DNA of 64,000 bases from Hymenobacter psoromatis (GCF_020012125.1 NZ_JAIFAG010000001.1:3782001-3846000), one strand, 5' to 3'; counted from the first letter of the stretch, positions 1 to 14,612 are shown. Notes: generated by a model from the sequence alone, not told the origin. Program-made: numbers and translations.

Positions 1-736
1 TTTCCACGCGGGTCGCCGCATCGCGGAACGCTTCTACCACGCGCAAACGCTTCAGCGCCTCAGCCTTACGCTGCTGCGAAGTTTCGTGCGCGGCCGAGTC
101 GCGGAGCGAGTAGCTCAACTCATCGAGGTTGATGCGCTCCAGCAGCATTTGCAGCGCGTCGGCTCCCATTTTGGCGATGAACTTTTGCGGGTCATCGTTG
201 GGCAGCATCTGGTTTTCGCGGGGCAGCTTGTCGATGATGTCCAGGTACTCGTCTTCGGTGAGGAAGTCGAGCTGTTGCACACCTTCTTCGCCCTGCACGC
301 CGGGCTGCACCACCACGTAGCGCTCATAGTAAATAATCTGGTCGAGCTTTTTAGTGGGCATTCCCAGCAAGTAGCCGATTTTATTCGGCAGGCTCTTAAA
401 GTACCAGATGTGGGCTACGGGCACCACCAATTCGATGTGGCCCATGCGCTCACGGCGCACCTTCTTCTCAGTCACCTCCACGCCGCAACGGTCGCAGATG
501 ATGCCCTTGTAGCGGATGCGCTTGTATTTACCGCAGTGGCATTCCCAGTCCTTTACCGGCCCGAAAATCCGCTCGCAGAACAGGCCACCCATCTCGGGCT
601 TGTACGTGCGATAGTTAATTGTTTCGGGTTTCACTACTTCACCAGTGCTACGCTCCAGAATTGCTTCGGGCGAGGCGAGCGAGATAGTGACCTTAGAAAA
701 GTCCTGTACTAATTTCTTATTTTTTGCAAAAGCCAT
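1..736 (-). CDS. rpoC: DNA-directed RNA polymerase beta' subunit, N-terminal part
   Basis: Only the first 245 codons are inside the window; the gene runs off the left edge. Translation begins at the ATG at 736-734 ([20 protein letters not shown]). The beta' subunit forms the active-site cleft of RNA polymerase with RpoB. The N-terminal zinc ribbon is visible as CHCGK followed by CDRCG, with cysteines at about residues 66, 68, 81 and 84. The clamp segment follows. It is the last visible gene of the secE-nusG-rplKAJL-rpoBC series. The 348-base gap to rpoB is wider than usual for these two genes. Confidence 0.97.
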   Translation of the reverse strand, partial: MAFAKNKKLVQDFSKVTISLASPEAILERSTGEVVKPETINYRTYKPEMGGLFCERIFGPVKDWECHCGKYKRIRYKGIICDRCGVEVTEKKVRRERMGHIELVVPVAHIWYFKSLPNKIGYLLGMPTKKLDQIIYYERYVVVQPGVQGEEGVQQLDFLTEDEYLDIIDKLPRENQMLPNDDPQKFIAKMGADALQMLLERINLDELSYSLRDSAAHETSQQRKAEALKRLRVVEAFRDAATRVE

Positions 737-1084
737 TGACGATGGTTTTAGCGGTTATTTTTAACCTGCTAGAATTTCCTCTAACAGTTCGACACTACAA
801 AAAGTGCTCTGCGGGTCAGACAGGTACGCCGCGCAGTAGGTTTTCGCTAGGTCTTTGCTACTTTATATAATATAAGCCGTCCCACCTTATGCTACCCTGA
901 CCTGTCTCGGAGTAGGGGTGTCGTGAGGTTGGGCTAAAGGGATAAACTACTATTCTTCTGGTTTGGTAATCGCTGCCAGGTCTGGTGCACTTATTTAGCT
1001 GAATAGCAAATGCTTACTAGAAACCTAGCTTAAGCCGCCGGCCGCCGAATATATTCCAGCAGCCAGCGGCCTCAACTAACCAAC
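737..1084. other. rpoB-rpoC intergenic stretch, nothing recognised
   Basis: These 348 bases separate the rpoB stop from the rpoC start. The stretch is AT-richer than its surroundings. I see no open frame of note, no tRNA, no strong terminator hairpin and no convincing TAnnTTTG promoter on the minus strand. It may be a long leader for rpoC or hold an internal promoter that I cannot define. Confidence 0.5.
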
Positions 1085-4993
<3,909 letters not shown>

Positions 4994-5294
4994 TTGGAGA
5001 AGAAGTTTAAATGTACACGTAAGCTATTTTATCGTGCTTAACTACTTGCTGCTGAACAGCGTAGCAAAAGACCTTATCGCATTTGGTTTCGGTTGGAGTG
5101 ACTCACTCAATCGTTGCCTAACGTGATAAGGTCTTCTGTTTAAGGTTACGCCGCCCGTCTTTCAACAAGGCCAGCATGAGACAACCAAAACCAGTGGTTT
5201 TAGGTTGCAAATTCTAATTGGTCGCCCCAAACAGGAAAAGACCTGGCGCGTTGCCAGGTCTAATCCGGATTGGGAAAGCTCCCAAAGAAGAGCA
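4994..5294 (-). other. rplL-rpoB intergenic leader with two inverted repeats
   Basis: This 301-base gap holds a compact stem-loop at 5239-5261 just past rplL (listed separately). It also holds a wide inverted repeat whose 10-base arms, AGACCTTATC and GATAAGGTCT, lie at 5069-5078 and 5125-5134. No gene is visible. By analogy with the known attenuator between rplL and rpoB in enteric bacteria, it may set the ratio of ribosomal protein to polymerase mRNA; that is inference. Confidence 0.5.
5239..5261 (-). terminator. Terminator or attenuator stem-loop after rplL
   Basis: Perfect 9-base arms AGACCTGGC (5239-5247) and GCCAGGTCT (5253-5261) surround a 5-base loop. On the minus strand the stem is followed by TTT and then CC, a short U-tract, so partial rather than full termination is plausible. 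It lies 33 bases downstream of the rplL stop and upstream of rpoB. Confidence 0.55.
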
Positions 5295-5675
5295 CTACTT
5301 AACTTCTACTTCAGCGCCAGCCTCTTCGAGCTGCTTTTTCAGGGCCTCAGCCTCGTCCTTAGTAACACCCTCTTTTACGGGCTTAGGGGCACCGTCAACC
5401 AGTTCCTTAGCCTCTTTCAGGCCCAGGCCAGTCAGGTCTTTTACTAGTTTCACGACCGCCAGCTTAGCGCCACCGGCTGCTTTCAGGATTACATCGAACG
5501 ATGTCTTCTCCTCGGGAGCTTCAGCGGCTGCGGCACCGCCGCCACCTTGCATCATTACCGGAGCGGCTGCGGCCGGCTCAATGCCGTACTCATCCTTCAG
5601 GATACCAGCAAGTTCATTTACTTCTTTAACGGTGAGGCTAACGAGCTGCTCAGCGAAGGCTTTCAAATCTGCCAT
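5295..5675 (-). CDS. rplL: 50S ribosomal protein L7/L12
   Basis: A 126-residue stalk protein that binds translation factors on the large ribosomal subunit. The N-terminal dimerisation part ([20 protein letters not shown]), the flexible Ala-rich hinge at about residues 37-55 and the conserved C-terminal domain ([20 protein letters not shown], then [15 protein letters not shown]) are all visible. It lies 63 bases after rplJ in the same direction, in the standard L10-L12 order. Confidence 0.98.
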   Translation of the reverse strand: MADLKAFAEQLVSLTVKEVNELAGILKDEYGIEPAAAAPVMMQGGGGAAAAEAPEEKTSFDVILKAAGGAKLAVVKLVKDLTGLGLKEAKELVDGAPKPVKEGVTKDEAEALKKQLEEAGAEVEVK

Positions 5676-5738
5676 TTCTGTAGATTGGTAAAAAGGGGTT
5701 GTGAAAATTTATTGAAAGTTGAAAAAGTTGAGCAGCGG

Positions 5739-6293
5739 TTAGCCTGCATTCTCTTCTTTTTCGGAAAGCGTTTTGAGGATGCCAGCCAGTTTGCTACCCC
5801 CGCTCGAAAGCGCAGAGATAACATTCTTAGCGGGCGATTGCAGCAGGCCGATGATTTCACCGATAAGCTCCTGCTTGCCTTTAATCGTGCTGAGCGTGTC
5901 CAGCTGGTCCGCGCCAGTGTAGATGCTGGCATCCACGTAAGCGCCCTTCAGAACGGGCTTCGGCTTGACATTCCGGCCGTAGGCCTGCGACTTGTAGAAG
6001 TCTTTCAGCAGTTTGGCCGGAGCCGAACCACTCTCTTTCGAGAACAGAACACCCGATTGGCCTCTCAGCGCCTCATCCATCTCCACCGTATCGCCACCAA
6101 GGGTATCTAGGGCTTTGCGGATGAACGAGTTCTTGTAGACCTTGAACTCCAGGCCGCGGTTATAGCAGAGGCGACGGAATTCGTTGATTTTCGCTACCGA
6201 CATCCCGGAGGCATCGGCGATATAGAATGCGTTGTGCGACTGAAACTTCTCGCTCAACTCATCCACGAGGGCTTGCTTTTCTTCCCGATTCAT
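5739..6293 (-). CDS. rplJ: 50S ribosomal protein L10
   Basis: A 184-residue protein that anchors L7/L12 dimers to the ribosome. The N-terminal globular domain (MNREEKQALVDELSEKF) and the C-terminal helix that carries L12 dimers (ending LAGILKTLSEKEENAG) are visible. It lies between rplA (15-base gap) and rplL. L10 with L12 is a known translational repressor of its own mRNA in enterics; no such site was identified here. Confidence 0.97.
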   Translation of the reverse strand: MNREEKQALVDELSEKFQSHNAFYIADASGMSVAKINEFRRLCYNRGLEFKVYKNSFIRKALDTLGGDTVEMDEALRGQSGVLFSKESGSAPAKLLKDFYKSQAYGRNVKPKPVLKGAYVDASIYTGADQLDTLSTIKGKQELIGEIIGLLQSPAKNVISALSSGGSKLAGILKTLSEKEENAG

Positions 6294-6308
6294 GGCTGGT
6301 TGGATTAA

Positions 6309-7007
6309 TTAGTTAGCAGAAGAAACCGTGCTGTCCACCGGCACGCCCGGCGACATAGTGCTGCTGAGCGTGATGCTGCGGATATAGGTACCTTTCGACG
6401 ATGACGGCTTTAAGCGCCCCAAGGTCTGAATCACTTCCAGCGCGTTTTCGGCTAACTTGGTAGGGTCGAATGAAACCTTACCCACCGAGCAGTGAATAAT
6501 ACCGGTTTTATCAACTTTGAAGTCGATTTTGCCAGCCTTTACTTCCTGCACCGCTTTAGCTACGTCGGTTGTTACTGTGCCCGACTTCGGGTTCGGCATC
6601 AGGCCACGTGGACCCAATACCCGGCCTAAACGGCCAACTTTAGCCATTACCGAAGGCATGGTGATAATCACATCCACATCGGTCCAGCCTTTCTCAATTT
6701 TGGCGATGTAGTCGTCCAGACCTACAAAGTCAGCGCCGGCGGCAGTGGCTTCGGCCTCCTTGTCAGGAGTAACGAGGGCCAGTACGCGTACTACTTTGCC
6801 GGTGCCGTGGGGTAGAGTAGCCACGCCGCGTACCATCTGGTCAGCTTTGCGGGGGTCTACACCCAGGCGCACGTCAATGTCAACTGAGGCGTCGAACTTG
6901 GTATAGGAAATGTCTTTCACCACTTGCGCGGCTTCGAGCAGGTTGCGTACCTGCGTCAGGTCGTGTTTGGCAAGGGCTTCCTTGCGCTTTTTGCTGATTG
7001 CTGCCAT
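6309..7007 (-). CDS. rplA: 50S ribosomal protein L1
   Basis: A 232-residue protein of the L1 stalk, involved in release of deacylated tRNA. Typical segments are present: [20 protein letters not shown] near the N-terminus and [15 protein letters not shown] in the middle. It lies 20 bases downstream of rplK and 15 bases upstream of rplJ, in the conserved order. Confidence 0.98.
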   Translation of the reverse strand: MAAISKKRKEALAKHDLTQVRNLLEAAQVVKDISYTKFDASVDIDVRLGVDPRKADQMVRGVATLPHGTGKVVRVLALVTPDKEAEATAAGADFVGLDDYIAKIEKGWTDVDVIITMPSVMAKVGRLGRVLGPRGLMPNPKSGTVTTDVAKAVQEVKAGKIDFKVDKTGIIHCSVGKVSFDPTKLAENALEVIQTLGRLKPSSSKGTYIRSITLSSTMSPGVPVDSTVSSAN

Positions 7008-7027
7008 TGTGTATATCCTCCGGTTAG

Positions 7028-7471
7028 TTATTCAGCAAACGGCGAAGTGCCCTTCACGGTGATACCCATGCTGCGAGCCGTACCGGCTACTTGCTTCATG
7101 GCCGACTCCACTTTGAAAGCGTTCAGGTCGGGCATTTTGGTTTCAGCGATGGTCCGCACCTGGTCCCAAGTTACTGAGCCCACTTTGTTACGGTTCGGCT
7201 CTTTGGAGCCGCTCTGCAACTTGGCGGCATCCATGAGGAGAACCGGTACCGGGGGAGTCTTGATGACGAAGTCAAAAGACTTATCGGTGTACATCGTAAT
7301 TAGGACGGGGCAGATTTGGCCGGCTTTATCCTGGGTGCGAGCGTTGAACTGCTTGCAAAATTCCATGATATTCAAGCCCTTACTACCAAGCGCAGGTCCA
7401 ATCGGCGGCGCGGGATTCGCGGAGCCTCCCTTTACCTGAAGCTTCAGATAACCTCTTATTTCTTTGGCCAT
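7028..7471 (-). CDS. rplK: 50S ribosomal protein L11
   Basis: A 147-residue protein of the GTPase-associated centre. It shows the family's N-terminal [20 protein letters not shown] segment and a C-terminal RNA-binding domain (ending [12 protein letters not shown]). It follows nusG after a 165-base gap that carries a large AT-rich hairpin, and precedes rplA. Confidence 0.98.
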   Translation of the reverse strand: MAKEIRGYLKLQVKGGSANPAPPIGPALGSKGLNIMEFCKQFNARTQDKAGQICPVLITMYTDKSFDFVIKTPPVPVLLMDAAKLQSGSKEPNRNKVGSVTWDQVRTIAETKMPDLNAFKVESAMKQVAGTARSMGITVKGTSPFAE

Positions 7472-7586
7472 TTGGTTTGTAAAGCTGCGGCTTAATCGAC
7501 GTAACTCGGTCAGCCTCAGTTCAAATAATACTCCTGTGGAAGCCCCGTTCAGCCGGAGTGGATACTGAACGACGTTTTATTAATTC

Positions 7587-7635
7587 GTTTTTCGCATTTT
7601 ATTTTTCGAAAAAAGAAAAATAAAATGCGAAAAAC
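7587..7635. repeat. Perfect AT-rich hairpin abutting the nusG stop codon
   Basis: Two perfect 21-base arms (7587-7607 and 7615-7635) surround the 7-base loop GAAAAAA. The hairpin ends one base before the nusG stop codon (7637-7639). Its outer ends are GTTTTTCGC and GCGAAAAAC, so each strand carries a U-rich flank. It may act as a processing site or partial terminator between nusG and rplK. Confidence 0.7.
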
Positions 7636-7636
7636 A

Positions 7637-8194
7637 CTATTCTTTCTCTACCTGGGTATAGCTTAACTCGACCGGCTGCGCACGGCCGAAAATCTTGACA
7701 ATTACATTGAGCTTTTTGCGCTCCTCGAACACCTCGTTCACGTTGCCACTAAAGCCGTTGAATGGTCCGTCAATCACCTTTACTAGCTCGCCTACCGCGA
7801 AGGGAGTTTCCAACTCGGCCGATTTTTCTTCTGCTTCGTCTACTACCCCCAGTAGGCGGTTCACCTCTGTGAGGGACAGCGGCACCGGCTTGGCATTAGT
7901 GGTTTTGGTTTCCTTATCGCCTAGGAAACCGATGACGCCCGGCGTGGACGTGATGATATTCTGCACCTCCCCGTGGGTCAAGTCGGAATGGATGATGATG
8001 TAGCCCGGATACAGGTTGCGCTCCCGGACGCGCTTCTTACCGTTGCGCATCTCGAAGACCTTTTCCACCGGAATCAGCACCTGCGGAAGTAACTCCTGCA
8101 AGTTGTGGCGACCGATTTCGGTCTCCATGTATGTTTTCGCCTTCTTTTCCTGGCCGCTCACCGAGCGAACCACATACCAGTTTAATTCCGCCAT
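7637..8194 (-). CDS. nusG: Transcription termination/antitermination protein NusG
   Basis: A 185-residue elongation factor that binds the RNA polymerase clamp. The N-terminal NGN domain begins MAELNWYVVRSVSGQEKKAK and contains RNLYPGYI. The C-terminal KOW domain contains VGELVKVIDGPFNGFSG. It lies 11 bases downstream of secE, the conserved secE-nusG pair. Confidence 0.98.
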   Translation of the reverse strand: MAELNWYVVRSVSGQEKKAKTYMETEIGRHNLQELLPQVLIPVEKVFEMRNGKKRVRERNLYPGYIIIHSDLTHGEVQNIITSTPGVIGFLGDKETKTTNAKPVPLSLTEVNRLLGVVDEAEEKSAELETPFAVGELVKVIDGPFNGFSGNVNEVFEERKKLNVIVKIFGRAQPVELSYTQVEKE

Positions 8195-8205
8195 TTCCTA
8201 GGAGC

Positions 8206-8403
8206 CTAACGGGCGAAAGATTGATAAAAGGCTTGTAGGACCGAGTTGAAGCTCACATCCATTAGGCCTACCACGGCGGCAAACACCAGTGAGCCAATCA
8301 GTACCAAACCGGCACTTTTTTGCAGCTCAGCAGTTGAAGGCCACGTTACGTTATAACGCATCTCCTCAACGGTGTCGCGGAAGTAGGTATTCAGCTTAGC
8401 CAT
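8206..8403 (-). CDS. secE: Preprotein translocase subunit SecE
   Basis: A 65-residue single-span form of SecE, which stabilises SecY in the protein-conducting channel. An amphipathic N-terminal part (YFRDTVEEMRYNVTWPSTAE) precedes one membrane helix (GLVLIGSLVFAAVVGLMDVS). It follows tRNA-Trp and precedes nusG, the common bacterial arrangement. Confidence 0.95.
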   Translation of the reverse strand: MAKLNTYFRDTVEEMRYNVTWPSTAELQKSAGLVLIGSLVFAAVVGLMDVSFNSVLQAFYQSFAR

Positions 8404-8455
8404 GATATAAATAAGCCGGTAAGGGCTGAAAAGAGACCGCCAGTAGCAGCCTAAG

Positions 8456-8529
8456 TGGCACGAGTGGAGAGATTCGAACTCCCATCAAAGGTTTTGGAGA
8501 CCTCTATTCTACCCTTGAACTACACTCGT
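8456..8529 (-). tRNA. tRNA-Trp (CCA anticodon)
   Basis: Read on the minus strand, the acceptor stem ACGAGTG pairs with CACTCGT. The anticodon loop CTCCAAA carries CCA between the GAGGT and ACCTT stems, and the T-loop reads GTTCGAATC. The discriminator base is G and the terminal CCA is encoded. It lies in the leader of secE-nusG and is probably cut from that transcript. Confidence 0.96.
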
Positions 8530-8568
8530 AAGGGTTGTTCCCGAAGGCGCTATTTGCCAATGGGAGTG

Positions 8569-8598
8569 CAAAGGTACGAAACTTTGTATGCAAAACAA
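8569..8598 (-). promoter_or_regulatory. Promoter for tRNA-Trp-secE-nusG
   Basis: On the minus strand TTG (8598-8596) is followed, after exactly 19 bases, by TACCTTTG (8576-8569). This matches the primary sigma factor consensus of Bacteroidota (TTG, 19 bases, TAnnTTTG). Transcription would begin about 30 bases before the tRNA-Trp 5' end. Confidence 0.85.
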
Positions 8599-8627
8599 AT
8601 CCGCCCCCGATAAATCAGAAGCGGATT
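8598..8627 (-). terminator. Probable terminator after tuf
   Basis: Arms AATCCGC (8598-8604) and GCGGATT (8621-8627) can pair, and on the minus strand the stem is followed by a TGTTTT run. It lies 28 bases after the tuf stop. Its distal end touches the TTG element of the tRNA-Trp promoter, so the end of one unit and the start of the next share DNA. The stem is short, so strength is uncertain. Confidence 0.45.
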
Positions 8628-8654
8628 ATGTTACTTTTTAGCAGTTAAGCTAGA

Positions 8655-9845
<1,191 letters not shown>

Positions 9846-10010
9846 TGTAAAGAGTTGAGAAAAAAGAGGAAATTAAGTAAAAAGCAAGTAGTCTATATGG
9901 CAAGAAAGCGAAACCCAGCGCGGGCCAATTCAGGCTTTGGTGCTGCGTATCGCTTCTCCTGCTGACCCGGCCCTAACCCGGCCCGAAGGTGGGTAGTTCC
10001 GTCGTTGCTG

Positions 10011-10082
<72 letters not shown>

Positions 10083-10160
10083 TTAATCTATTTTTAAGCT
10101 GTTGATTATTAATTTTTTCGCTTTTGAGTTAACAACCAGAAGCCAACAGCCAGAAAAGAG

Positions 10161-10233
10161 AGCGGGAGACGAGGTTCGAACTCGCGACCTACAGCTTGGA
10201 AGGCTGTCGCTCTACCAACTGAGCTACTCCCGC
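10161..10233 (-). tRNA. tRNA-Gly (TCC anticodon)
   Basis: On the minus strand the acceptor GCGGGAG pairs with CTCCCGC. The anticodon loop CTTCCAA carries TCC between ACAGC and GCTGT, and the T-loop is GTTCGAACC. The terminal CCA is not encoded. It is the middle gene of a Tyr-Gly-Thr tRNA cluster. Confidence 0.95.
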
Positions 10234-10318
10234 GAGAGCAAATGGACAAATGAATAAATAAGTAAAGCTGCTTTGAAGCCGGGCTACTCATTTACCTACT
10301 TACTCATCTACCAAAATG

Positions 10319-10398
10319 TGGGGGTAACAGGACTCGAACCTATGAACCCGAAGGAGGTGAGTTACAGTCACCCGCAATTGCCACTATGCGATACCCCC
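10319..10398 (-). tRNA. tRNA-Tyr (GTA anticodon)
   Basis: On the minus strand the acceptor GGGGGTA pairs with TACCCCC. The anticodon loop ACTGTAA carries GTA. A long variable arm with CTCCTTCGGG, typical of bacterial tRNA-Tyr, is present, and the T-loop is GTTCGAGTC. It is the first gene of the tRNA-tuf transcript. Confidence 0.95.
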
Positions 10399-10437
10399 AT
10401 TTTTACTCAAATCCGGCCGTTTACCGGAATTGAGACG

Positions 10438-10467
10438 CAAAAGTACGGCTTTTTTAGAAAGATGCAA
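10438..10467 (-). promoter_or_regulatory. Promoter for tRNA-Tyr-Gly-Thr-tuf
   Basis: On the minus strand TTG (10467-10465) is followed after exactly 19 bases by TACTTTTG (10445-10438), a full match to the Bacteroidota TTG-N19-TAnnTTTG consensus. The predicted start lies about 30 bases before the tRNA-Tyr 5' end, so the leader is short. Confidence 0.85.
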
Positions 10468-10569
10468 GAGCTGAACCTGAAATTTTCTTTAATCAAAGTG
10501 GCTCTCTTTTGTTTTTACGAGTTAAAAACAGCTGGTGGTAGCGCCCTACCCCCCTGTTTTATACTTCAT

Positions 10570-13149
10570 TCACATCAGGTTGTAGAACGCTTTTAACCGC
10601 TCGTCCGTTTCCTTCGCTTTTATATCGGCTAACACCGTTTTCAGGTCGGGCTGACTAGGGGCTAGGTTCAGTAAGCCGCGGTAGGCACCGAGACGCACGA
10701 AGTACTGCGGATGAGTCCGGGCTAGTACTTCGAGGGTATGAATGCCTTTTTCGCGCTCTGCCACGGGCATTTGTATCATGAAAGTGCCGAATGCTTGCAG
10801 ATACTGATATAAATCGGGGTCGGTGAGGTCGGGTAGGCGGCGCAAGTACCACGAGTAGTGGTCCATCGTTCCGCGCTGGGCGTAGTAATTAGCCAGCGCG
10901 ACTAGTAGCGTGGAGCTAGGCGTATTTTCGAGGGCGGCCAGCTGGGGGTGGGCGGCTATGCCGGGAAGCTTGGTCAACGCATCGACCGCGACAGCTTCTA
11001 CTAGGTAGGAGCTGTCGCGCAGGGCAGCCAGGTAAGTACTGCTATAGTTCTCGCTGGGGAAAGTAGCTAAGGTAACCAGCGCCTGAGCCCGCACAGCGCT
11101 ATTAGGGTCGGTGGTGGCTAGGCGCTGAATCTCGCCGCGCACGGCGTTGGCACTGGGGCCGCGGTAGCCACGCAGGTGGTCGAGCGCGGTGCGCCGCACG
11201 GCGTAGAAATTATCCATGAGCGCATTGCGCATCAGGCCGCTCACGTTAAAATCAGAAGTCTTGTTTTGGAGTAAGTCGAGGGCTTCGTACTTCTGCAGGT
11301 AGTTCTGGGCGTGGTAGAACTGAAAAATCAACTCTTCCGGCGTGCGCTCTTCATCGAGTTGGCCCAGCAGTTGGGCTTCGCTGTCAAACTTCACCATCGT
11401 GGGCTTATCGGCCGCCAGGAAGGAGAAGGTCTGGTCGGCTTTGGTGATGGCAATATGGTGGTCGGTGGGCTTTTCTTTTTGCCAGACTGTGACTGTGACG
11501 GGCAGCCGATAAACGGGCTGAAACAGCGTATCCTGAGTTTGCTGCACGTGCAGCAGCACTTGGCCATTGGCGTAGGCGTGCGAAACTTTCAGCTCGGGGT
11601 GGCCGCGCTGCATAAACCATTGGTCAAAAAACCATAGCAGGTCCTGCCCGGTGGTTTCCTCAAAAGCCTCCCGTAATTTGCTAACCTCGACGGCGCTGAG
11701 CTTATTTTTAGTCAGATATAGGTTGAGCGCGCTGAAGAAGGCATCATCGCCCACGTACTTGCGCAGCATGTGCAGTACCCTACCCCCCTTCTCGTAGGTG
11801 TGGCGGTCGAACATGTCCTCCCGATTGGCATAGTGGTAGCGAATGAGCGGCTCGCGCTTCGATTCGGCCTCTTCGAGGTAGTGGGCGAGGTCTTGCTGCT
11901 GCACGAGGGCGGCGGCATCAGCCCCGTATTTATATTCAGCCCACAAATACTGCGAGTAGTTGGCAAAGCCCTCGTTGAGCGTCAGGTTGCTCCACGACTC
12001 GCAGGTGACGTAGTCGCCAAACCAGTGGTGAAATAGTTCGTGGGCAATAATGGACTCCGAGGTTTCATAGCTGGCATCGAGCAGCTCGCGGGGGGTAGCC
12101 TGAATGGCCGCACCGTGCACGGTGGCGGTGGTGTTTTCCATCGCGCCGCTCACGTAGTCACGCACGGCAATCTGGTCGTACTTCTCCCACGGAAAATCCA
12201 CGCCGAGCTTTTTGGAATAAAACTCCATCATCTCGGGCGTGCGGCCAAACACTGCCTTGGCCGTATGTTGGTATTTAGGCTCCACGAAGTACTGCACGGG
12301 CTTGCCGCGCCAAGTATCGGTCACCACCGCGAAGTCGCCCACGGCTAGCATCGTGAGGTAGGGCGCAGCAGGTAGGCTCTGGCGCCAGGTGTCGGTGCGG
12401 GTGCCGTCGGCGTTTTTGCGGGAGGCCACCAGCAGGCCGTTAGAGAGGGTTTTGAACTGGTCCTCCACGGTGAGGGTAATTTCTTGCGTCATCCGCTGGT
12501 TCGGGTGGTCGATAGTCGGAAACCAGCACGAGTTGCTTTGCGTCTCGCCCTGCGTCCAGATTTGGCGGGGCTTGTTGGGCTCCTTACCCAGGGGATTAAT
12601 AAAATATAGTCCCTTATTGGAGGTAATGGCTTCGCTACCCCCGGCGGGCAACTCGTTGGGCTTGGCCACGTAGGCGATGCGAAGCTGGTACGTTTGCTCG
12701 CGGGGGTAGGCGCGGTCCAGTGTGATGGCCAGCTGCCGGCCATCGTACTTATAAGTCAGGTTTTTGGGAGCCTTCGTACCGAGCAGCTGTACGCTTTTTA
12801 TATCAAACCCTTTGGCATCGAGCAGCAAATTGCTTTGCGGATAAAAATGCGCGCGCAGCGTGAGCACAGCCGTGCCCAGCAAATACTGATGCGCGTAGTC
12901 GAAGCGCACGTCCAATTTGGTATCCACCACGTCGCTGAGTAGTGTAGGGGTAGGATGGGCAGGCGTGGCGGGCGGCAGCCACGAAGGCACCGTGATGCCC
13001 GACGAAACCGGCGGAGCTGCTGCTACCGGGGCCGGGGTAACGGGCTTTCGGTGGGAAGCAGCTTTGCCTTTATTGCCGGCTGACTGGCTTAGTACCGGTA
13101 GACTAAGCAGTGTACAGCTTATAAGAATGCTGAAAAATAAATAACGCAT
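10570..13149 (-). CDS. M1 family metallopeptidase with HEAT-like C-terminus
   Basis: An exported zinc aminopeptidase of the M1 family, about 859 residues from the ATG at 13149. An in-frame upstream start would add 11 residues before the signal peptide MRYLFFSILISCTLLSLPVL and is less likely. A Pro/Ala-rich linker precedes the N-terminal beta domain. The substrate-binding GAMEN motif lies near residue 335 and the zinc site HELFHHWFGDY near residue 368, with the distal glutamate in NEGFANY. The C-terminal third looks like an alpha-helical repeat region (LMDNFYAVRRTALDHLRGYR). It probably trims peptides in the periplasm or at the surface. It stands alone next to the tRNA cluster and faces away from the biotin carrier gene. 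Confidence 0.93.
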   Translation of the reverse strand: MRYLFFSILISCTLLSLPVLSQSAGNKGKAASHRKPVTPAPVAAAPPVSSGITVPSWLPPATPAHPTPTLLSDVVDTKLDVRFDYAHQYLLGTAVLTLRAHFYPQSNLLLDAKGFDIKSVQLLGTKAPKNLTYKYDGRQLAITLDRAYPREQTYQLRIAYVAKPNELPAGGSEAITSNKGLYFINPLGKEPNKPRQIWTQGETQSNSCWFPTIDHPNQRMTQEITLTVEDQFKTLSNGLLVASRKNADGTRTDTWRQSLPAAPYLTMLAVGDFAVVTDTWRGKPVQYFVEPKYQHTAKAVFGRTPEMMEFYSKKLGVDFPWEKYDQIAVRDYVSGAMENTTATVHGAAIQATPRELLDASYETSESIIAHELFHHWFGDYVTCESWSNLTLNEGFANYSQYLWAEYKYGADAAALVQQQDLAHYLEEAESKREPLIRYHYANREDMFDRHTYEKGGRVLHMLRKYVGDDAFFSALNLYLTKNKLSAVEVSKLREAFEETTGQDLLWFFDQWFMQRGHPELKVSHAYANGQVLLHVQQTQDTLFQPVYRLPVTVTVWQKEKPTDHHIAITKADQTFSFLAADKPTMVKFDSEAQLLGQLDEERTPEELIFQFYHAQNYLQKYEALDLLQNKTSDFNVSGLMRNALMDNFYAVRRTALDHLRGYRGPSANAVRGEIQRLATTDPNSAVRAQALVTLATFPSENYSSTYLAALRDSSYLVEAVAVDALTKLPGIAAHPQLAALENTPSSTLLVALANYYAQRGTMDHYSWYLRRLPDLTDPDLYQYLQAFGTFMIQMPVAEREKGIHTLEVLARTHPQYFVRLGAYRGLLNLAPSQPDLKTVLADIKAKETDERLKAFYNLM

Positions 13150-13248
13150 AGAAGAAAACGGACGGCGGGAATAGCGGAGCAAGTTCCGACGAAATTAAGA
13201 TTCATCTTACCTTTAAGCCCGCGTTGGCTTGCCCGGCCGGCTTCCTCT

Positions 13249-13752
13249 ATGCTTCATATCAGCACTGGCCCGGCACACAGTTGGGAGGTGGACTTTCAGG
13301 CCACTGACTCCGTTACCCTCAATGGCCAGCCCTTTGTCTGGGATGTGGCCGCCCTCGGCAACGGGCGCTTCCACGTCTTGCACGCGGGTCGCTCCTACTC
13401 GGCCGAAGTGCTGGCCGCTGATTTCGTGACCAAGACCTTCGCGCTGAAAATCAACGGGCAGCGCGTGGAGTTGCAGGCCAAAGACCGGTTCGACCAACTG
13501 CTCGACCGGCTAGGGTTCAGCGCCGCCAATACAACTAAAATTAATGAGCTAAAGGCACCTATGCCTGGGCTTATTATTGATATCCGGGTGCAGCCCGGTC
13601 AGGCCGTGCAGAAGGGCGACCCGCTATTAGTATTGGAAGCTATGAAGATGGAAAATATTTTGAAAGCTCCCGCCGACGGCACCATCGCCAGCATCAAAGT
13701 GGCGCTGCGCGCCAACGTTACTAAGGGGCAGGTGCTGGTGCAGTTTGCCTAG
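13249..13752 (+). CDS. Biotin carboxyl carrier protein of an acyl-CoA carboxylase
   Basis: A 167-residue biotin-dependent carboxylase carrier subunit. The C-terminal biotinyl domain holds the biotinylation motif AMKMEN with the acceptor lysine at residue 133, preceded by the usual hairpin ([19 protein letters not shown]). The N-terminal 90 residues form the adaptor region seen in stand-alone carriers of propionyl-CoA or similar carboxylases. No carboxylase subunit lies next to it here, so the partner is elsewhere. It is immediately followed by pyrH, with no gap or a slight overlap depending on the pyrH start. Confidence 0.88.
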   Translation: MLHISTGPAHSWEVDFQATDSVTLNGQPFVWDVAALGNGRFHVLHAGRSYSAEVLAADFVTKTFALKINGQRVELQAKDRFDQLLDRLGFSAANTTKINELKAPMPGLIIDIRVQPGQAVQKGDPLLVLEAMKMENILKAPADGTIASIKVALRANVTKGQVLVQFA

Positions 13753-13792
13753 CCTGCCCTCCCCTACTCACTCTTTCTCTACCCCCCTTCCT

Positions 13793-14593
13793 TTGGCTTA
13801 TCATCGAATTCTTCTTAAGCTCAGCGGCGAGTCGTTGATGGGCGAACAGCAATACGGTATTGACGCTGAGCGTCTTATGCAGTATGCCTCCGAAATAAAG
13901 GCCGTGGCGGCTACGGGCGTGCAGGTGGCCGTCGTGATTGGCGGCGGCAACATTTACCGGGGCGTGGAAGCCGTGGCCTTCGGCCTCGACCGCGTGCAGG
14001 GCGACTACATGGGCATGCTGGCCACGGTCATCAACTCAATGGCCTTGCAGAGTGCCCTCGAAAAGCTGGAGGTAAGCACCCGGCTGCTCTCGGGCCTCAC
14101 CATTCAGCGGGTGTGCGAGCCCTACATCCGTCGCCGGGCAGTGCGGCACCTGGAAAAAGGCCGGGTTGTGATTTTTGGGGCCGGCATCGGCTCGCCTTAT
14201 TTCACCACCGACTCGGCCGCCTCGTTGCGGGCCATCGAGATTGAGGCCGATGTGGTGCTGAAGGGCACCCGCGTGGATGGCATCTACACCGCTGACCCCG
14301 AAAAGGACCCCACGGCGACCCGCTACTCCGAAATCTCGTTTGAGGAGGTAATGGAGAAAAACCTGAACGTGATGGACATGACTGCCTTCACGCTGTGCAA
14401 GGAAAATAACCTGCCCATTATCGTTTTCGACATGAACACGCCCGGCAACCTAGAGCGCCTGCTGGCCGGCGAAAAGCTGGGCACCAAGGTTACAATGGGC
14501 GGCGCGCCCCGGTCTACGGCCCCTACCCCCTCGCTCGATGCCAAGCTCAGCGGCTTGCGGCCCACGCATGGCAACCCGGCCAAGCAAGCGTAG
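13793..14593 (+). CDS. pyrH: Uridylate kinase (UMP kinase)
   Basis: This enzyme phosphorylates UMP to UDP in pyrimidine synthesis. It shows the amino acid kinase fold motifs [16 protein letters not shown] near the N-terminus, [11 protein letters not shown] and a [20 protein letters not shown] segment. No ATG precedes the essential KLSGE motif; the first in-frame ATG (13838) lies inside it. I chose the TTG at 13793, which gives the usual short lead ([13 protein letters not shown]). A further TTG at 13745 would overlap the carrier gene stop. The C-terminus has an extra tail of about 35 residues ([14 protein letters not shown]) beyond the usual family end. It is followed by frr, the classic pyrH-frr pairing. 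Confidence 0.93.
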   Translation: MAYHRILLKLSGESLMGEQQYGIDAERLMQYASEIKAVAATGVQVAVVIGGGNIYRGVEAVAFGLDRVQGDYMGMLATVINSMALQSALEKLEVSTRLLSGLTIQRVCEPYIRRRAVRHLEKGRVVIFGAGIGSPYFTTDSAASLRAIEIEADVVLKGTRVDGIYTADPEKDPTATRYSEISFEEVMEKNLNVMDMTAFTLCKENNLPIIVFDMNTPGNLERLLAGEKLGTKVTMGGAPRSTAPTPSLDAKLSGLRPTHGNPAKQA

Positions 14594-14612
14594 TACGTTG
14601 AGTTCTTAGTTT

